NCBI RefSeq assembly: GCF_900109575.1
Contig: NZ_FOAF01000008.1
Span: forward strand, 124,001 to 188,000
Direction: 5' to 3'
Source: Olivibacter domesticus
GTDB lineage: Bacteria; Bacteroidota; Bacteroidia; Sphingobacteriales; Sphingobacteriaceae
DNA: 64,000 bases
Translations under genes and position numbers: made by a program
Notes under the pieces: generated by a model
The model's database searches: none
Seen by the model: only the letters and a program-made list of their open reading frames with translations
Told to the model about the DNA's origin: nothing
Part shown: positions 62,768 through 64,000 of the stretch, one piece after another
Layout: each line of letters begins with the position of its first letter
Numbering within the stretch: position 1 is the first letter of the stretch

Positions 62768-63226
62768 TTAACTTTCGGCGGCTACGCTGAGAATAGCTTC
62801 TTTAATACGGTTGTATGTCCCGCATCGGCAAAGATTACCTTGCATCGCTTGTTCAATTTCTTGTTCGGATGGAGAAGAATTGCTTTTTAAAAGTGCTACA
62901 GCATTCATAATCTGGCCGGTTTGGCAATAACCACATTGCGGAACAACATATTTTTCCCAAGCTTGCTGGACGGGGTGATTGCCTTCTTCTGATATCCCTT
63001 CGATAGTGGTAATCTTACCTTTTCCTACAGCTGAAATGGGAAAACTACATGATCGGATAGCCGTATCATCTAAATTGACTGTACATGCACCGCAAAGCGC
63101 CTTGCCACAACCAAACTTTGTACCTTTCATAGCTAGTACATCTCGTAAAACCCATAACAATGGCATGTCATCCATCACGTCCACTTCATGCGTTTTACCA
63201 TTTACTTGAATAGAATATTTTGCCAT
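62768..63226 (-). CDS. Molybdenum hydroxylase [2Fe-2S] small subunit, IorA-type
   Basis: 152 aa. First cluster: Cys40, Cys45, Cys48 ([13 protein letters not shown]) and Cys60. Second cluster: [12 protein letters not shown] (about 98-101) and [12 protein letters not shown] (about 132-134). It carries electrons from the molybdenum site. No signal peptide, so it probably crosses the membrane with the Tat-bearing large subunit. First gene of the two-gene operon on the minus strand. Confidence 0.95.
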   Translation of the reverse strand: MAKYSIQVNGKTHEVDVMDDMPLLWVLRDVLAMKGTKFGCGKALCGACTVNLDDTAIRSCSFPISAVGKGKITTIEGISEEGNHPVQQAWEKYVVPQCGYCQTGQIMNAVALLKSNSSPSEQEIEQAMQGNLCRCGTYNRIKEAILSVAAES

Positions 63227-63584
63227 GTTGTTTTAAGATTGTTTGTTTAGTTCTTATTAATTTATATATAGCAAAGATGACTTTTAGTGAAGCATTGGAA
63301 ACTTGTTTGTTGCCTTAAAAATAGGAAAAATCTATAAACAAACTTATAGAAAATATCTAAATATTATCTTATAAAGGGTACTAATAAATTACGAAGCATA
63401 TAGAACACGCTCAGCGTAGGAAAAAGATTCGAATGTTGAACCTGAATACCGTCTTTTTATTCTTTTCAAGCATCTTTTGTGGCTATTGAAAGTCATTTGT
63501 AAAAATATTTCCTAAATCGGTTTAGGTTTATTAGTTTTGATTGCTAATAAATTATAAATGATAATTATATTATAGAATAACACG
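63227..63584. other. Intergenic region between divergent IorA and ROK kinase genes
   Basis: 358 bp, AT-rich. It must contain both promoters. On the minus strand CATCTTTG (near 63271-63278) is one mismatch from TAnnTTTG with a TTTC box 18 bp further upstream. On the plus strand no convincing pair is seen. No gene visible. Confidence 0.45.
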
Positions 63585-64000
63585 ATGCAGACAATCCCTA
63601 ATCCGTTAAATGAAGAAGTTGTCATCGCGGCAGATATTGGCGGTTCCCACATTACGGTTGCGCCGGTAAATCTTTCGTCAGCCGAAATAGTTCATGAAAA
63701 ACCATTCCGAACGCGTGTAAACAGTAAAGCATCGAAAGATGAAATTTTGAACACATGGCTAAATGCGCTGGAAACGGTTTTTTGCTCTTTGCCGCAGAGA
63801 CCTACAAAACTTGCTTTAGCTATGCCAGGCCCTTTTGATTATGAGAAGGGTATTGCTTACATTCAAGGACTGGATAAATATGAAAGCTTGTATGGCGCAA
63901 ATATTAAAGATGAATTGGTAACTATATTAAATATTCCATCTAGTCATGTCTTATTTAGAAATGACGCAGAGGCCTTTTTGCATGGAGAAGTAGCTACAGG
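63585..64000 (+). CDS. ROK family sugar kinase / glucokinase-like (3' end cut by window edge)
   Basis: About 138 codons are visible from ATG 63585. The N-terminal ATP-binding motif VVIAADIGGSHITVAPV (about 11-27) is the phosphate-1 loop of the ROK/hexokinase fold. LALAMPGPFDYEKGIAYI and HVLFRNDAEAFLHGEV (the catalytic Asp is in NDA) match ROK-type glucokinases. The ExGH motif and zinc-binding Cys lie beyond the window. Cytoplasmic phosphorylation of a hexose is the likely role. Confidence 0.85.
   Translation, partial: MQTIPNPLNEEVVIAADIGGSHITVAPVNLSSAEIVHEKPFRTRVNSKASKDEILNTWLNALETVFCSLPQRPTKLALAMPGPFDYEKGIAYIQGLDKYESLYGANIKDELVTILNIPSSHVLFRNDAEAFLHGEVAT

Overview
The window comes from a Bacteroidota genome, most likely a Sphingobacteriaceae-type free-living bacterium (Sphingobacterium/Olivibacter/Pedobacter-like). 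The evidence is AT-rich DNA, promoters of the TTTG-N19-21-TAnnTTTG type, three SusC/SusD pairs, FecR/ECF-sigma regulators, and Bacteroidota families such as DUF5690, DUF4168 and DUF5009. No rRNA, tRNA, CRISPR array or intact insertion sequence was seen.

Layout. 1-1831 holds a truncated TonB-dependent receptor. 2129-4711 is a two-gene unit: a DUF2272 protein and a patatin-like lipase with membrane helices. 4904-19299 is mixed housekeeping and accessory content: a DUF5690 transporter-like protein, NDH-2, DinB and WYL genes, an SRPBCC protein, a DEAD-box helicase, aldose 1-epimerase, an AraC regulator with an SDR, DUF418, a zinc-ribbon membrane protein and a HAD phosphatase. A 39-codon remnant of a molybdenum-hydroxylase large subunit lies at 6268-6387. 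19402-28342 (minus strand) is a compact uptake locus: ECF sigma, FecR, SusC, SusD, PKD lipoprotein, DUF5009 acyltransferase. 28665-30767 holds phosphoglycerate mutase and two small exported proteins. 31521-35016 encodes a heterodimeric ABC exporter with one canonical and one degenerate ATP site.

35136-58372 (plus strand) is the most interesting block. It runs: ECF sigma, PQQ-dependent dehydrogenase with an inserted haem-c domain, SusC/SusD, an enolase-superfamily dehydratase, FecR, a second SusC/SusD, a UxuA-like dehydratase, an RraA-like aldolase-fold protein, an NTF2-like lipoprotein, an ACS-family MFS transporter, a GMC oxidoreductase and its gluconate-2-dehydrogenase subunit 3-like partner. 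Nearly every enzyme carries a Tat, Sec or lipoprotein signal. The cluster therefore reads as a sugar or sugar-acid oxidation-dehydration-aldol cleavage route placed in the periplasm, which would be unusual. This function is inferred from families and signals; the substrate is unknown. A Tat-exported IorAB-type molybdenum hydroxylase (60451-63226) lies nearby and might act on an aldehyde product. The window ends in a ROK-family kinase cut by the right edge.

Across these loci the three SusC genes share a leader hairpin with TGCGCC in its apical part, 59-72 nt before the start codon. This is a candidate for an undescribed cis-regulatory RNA.
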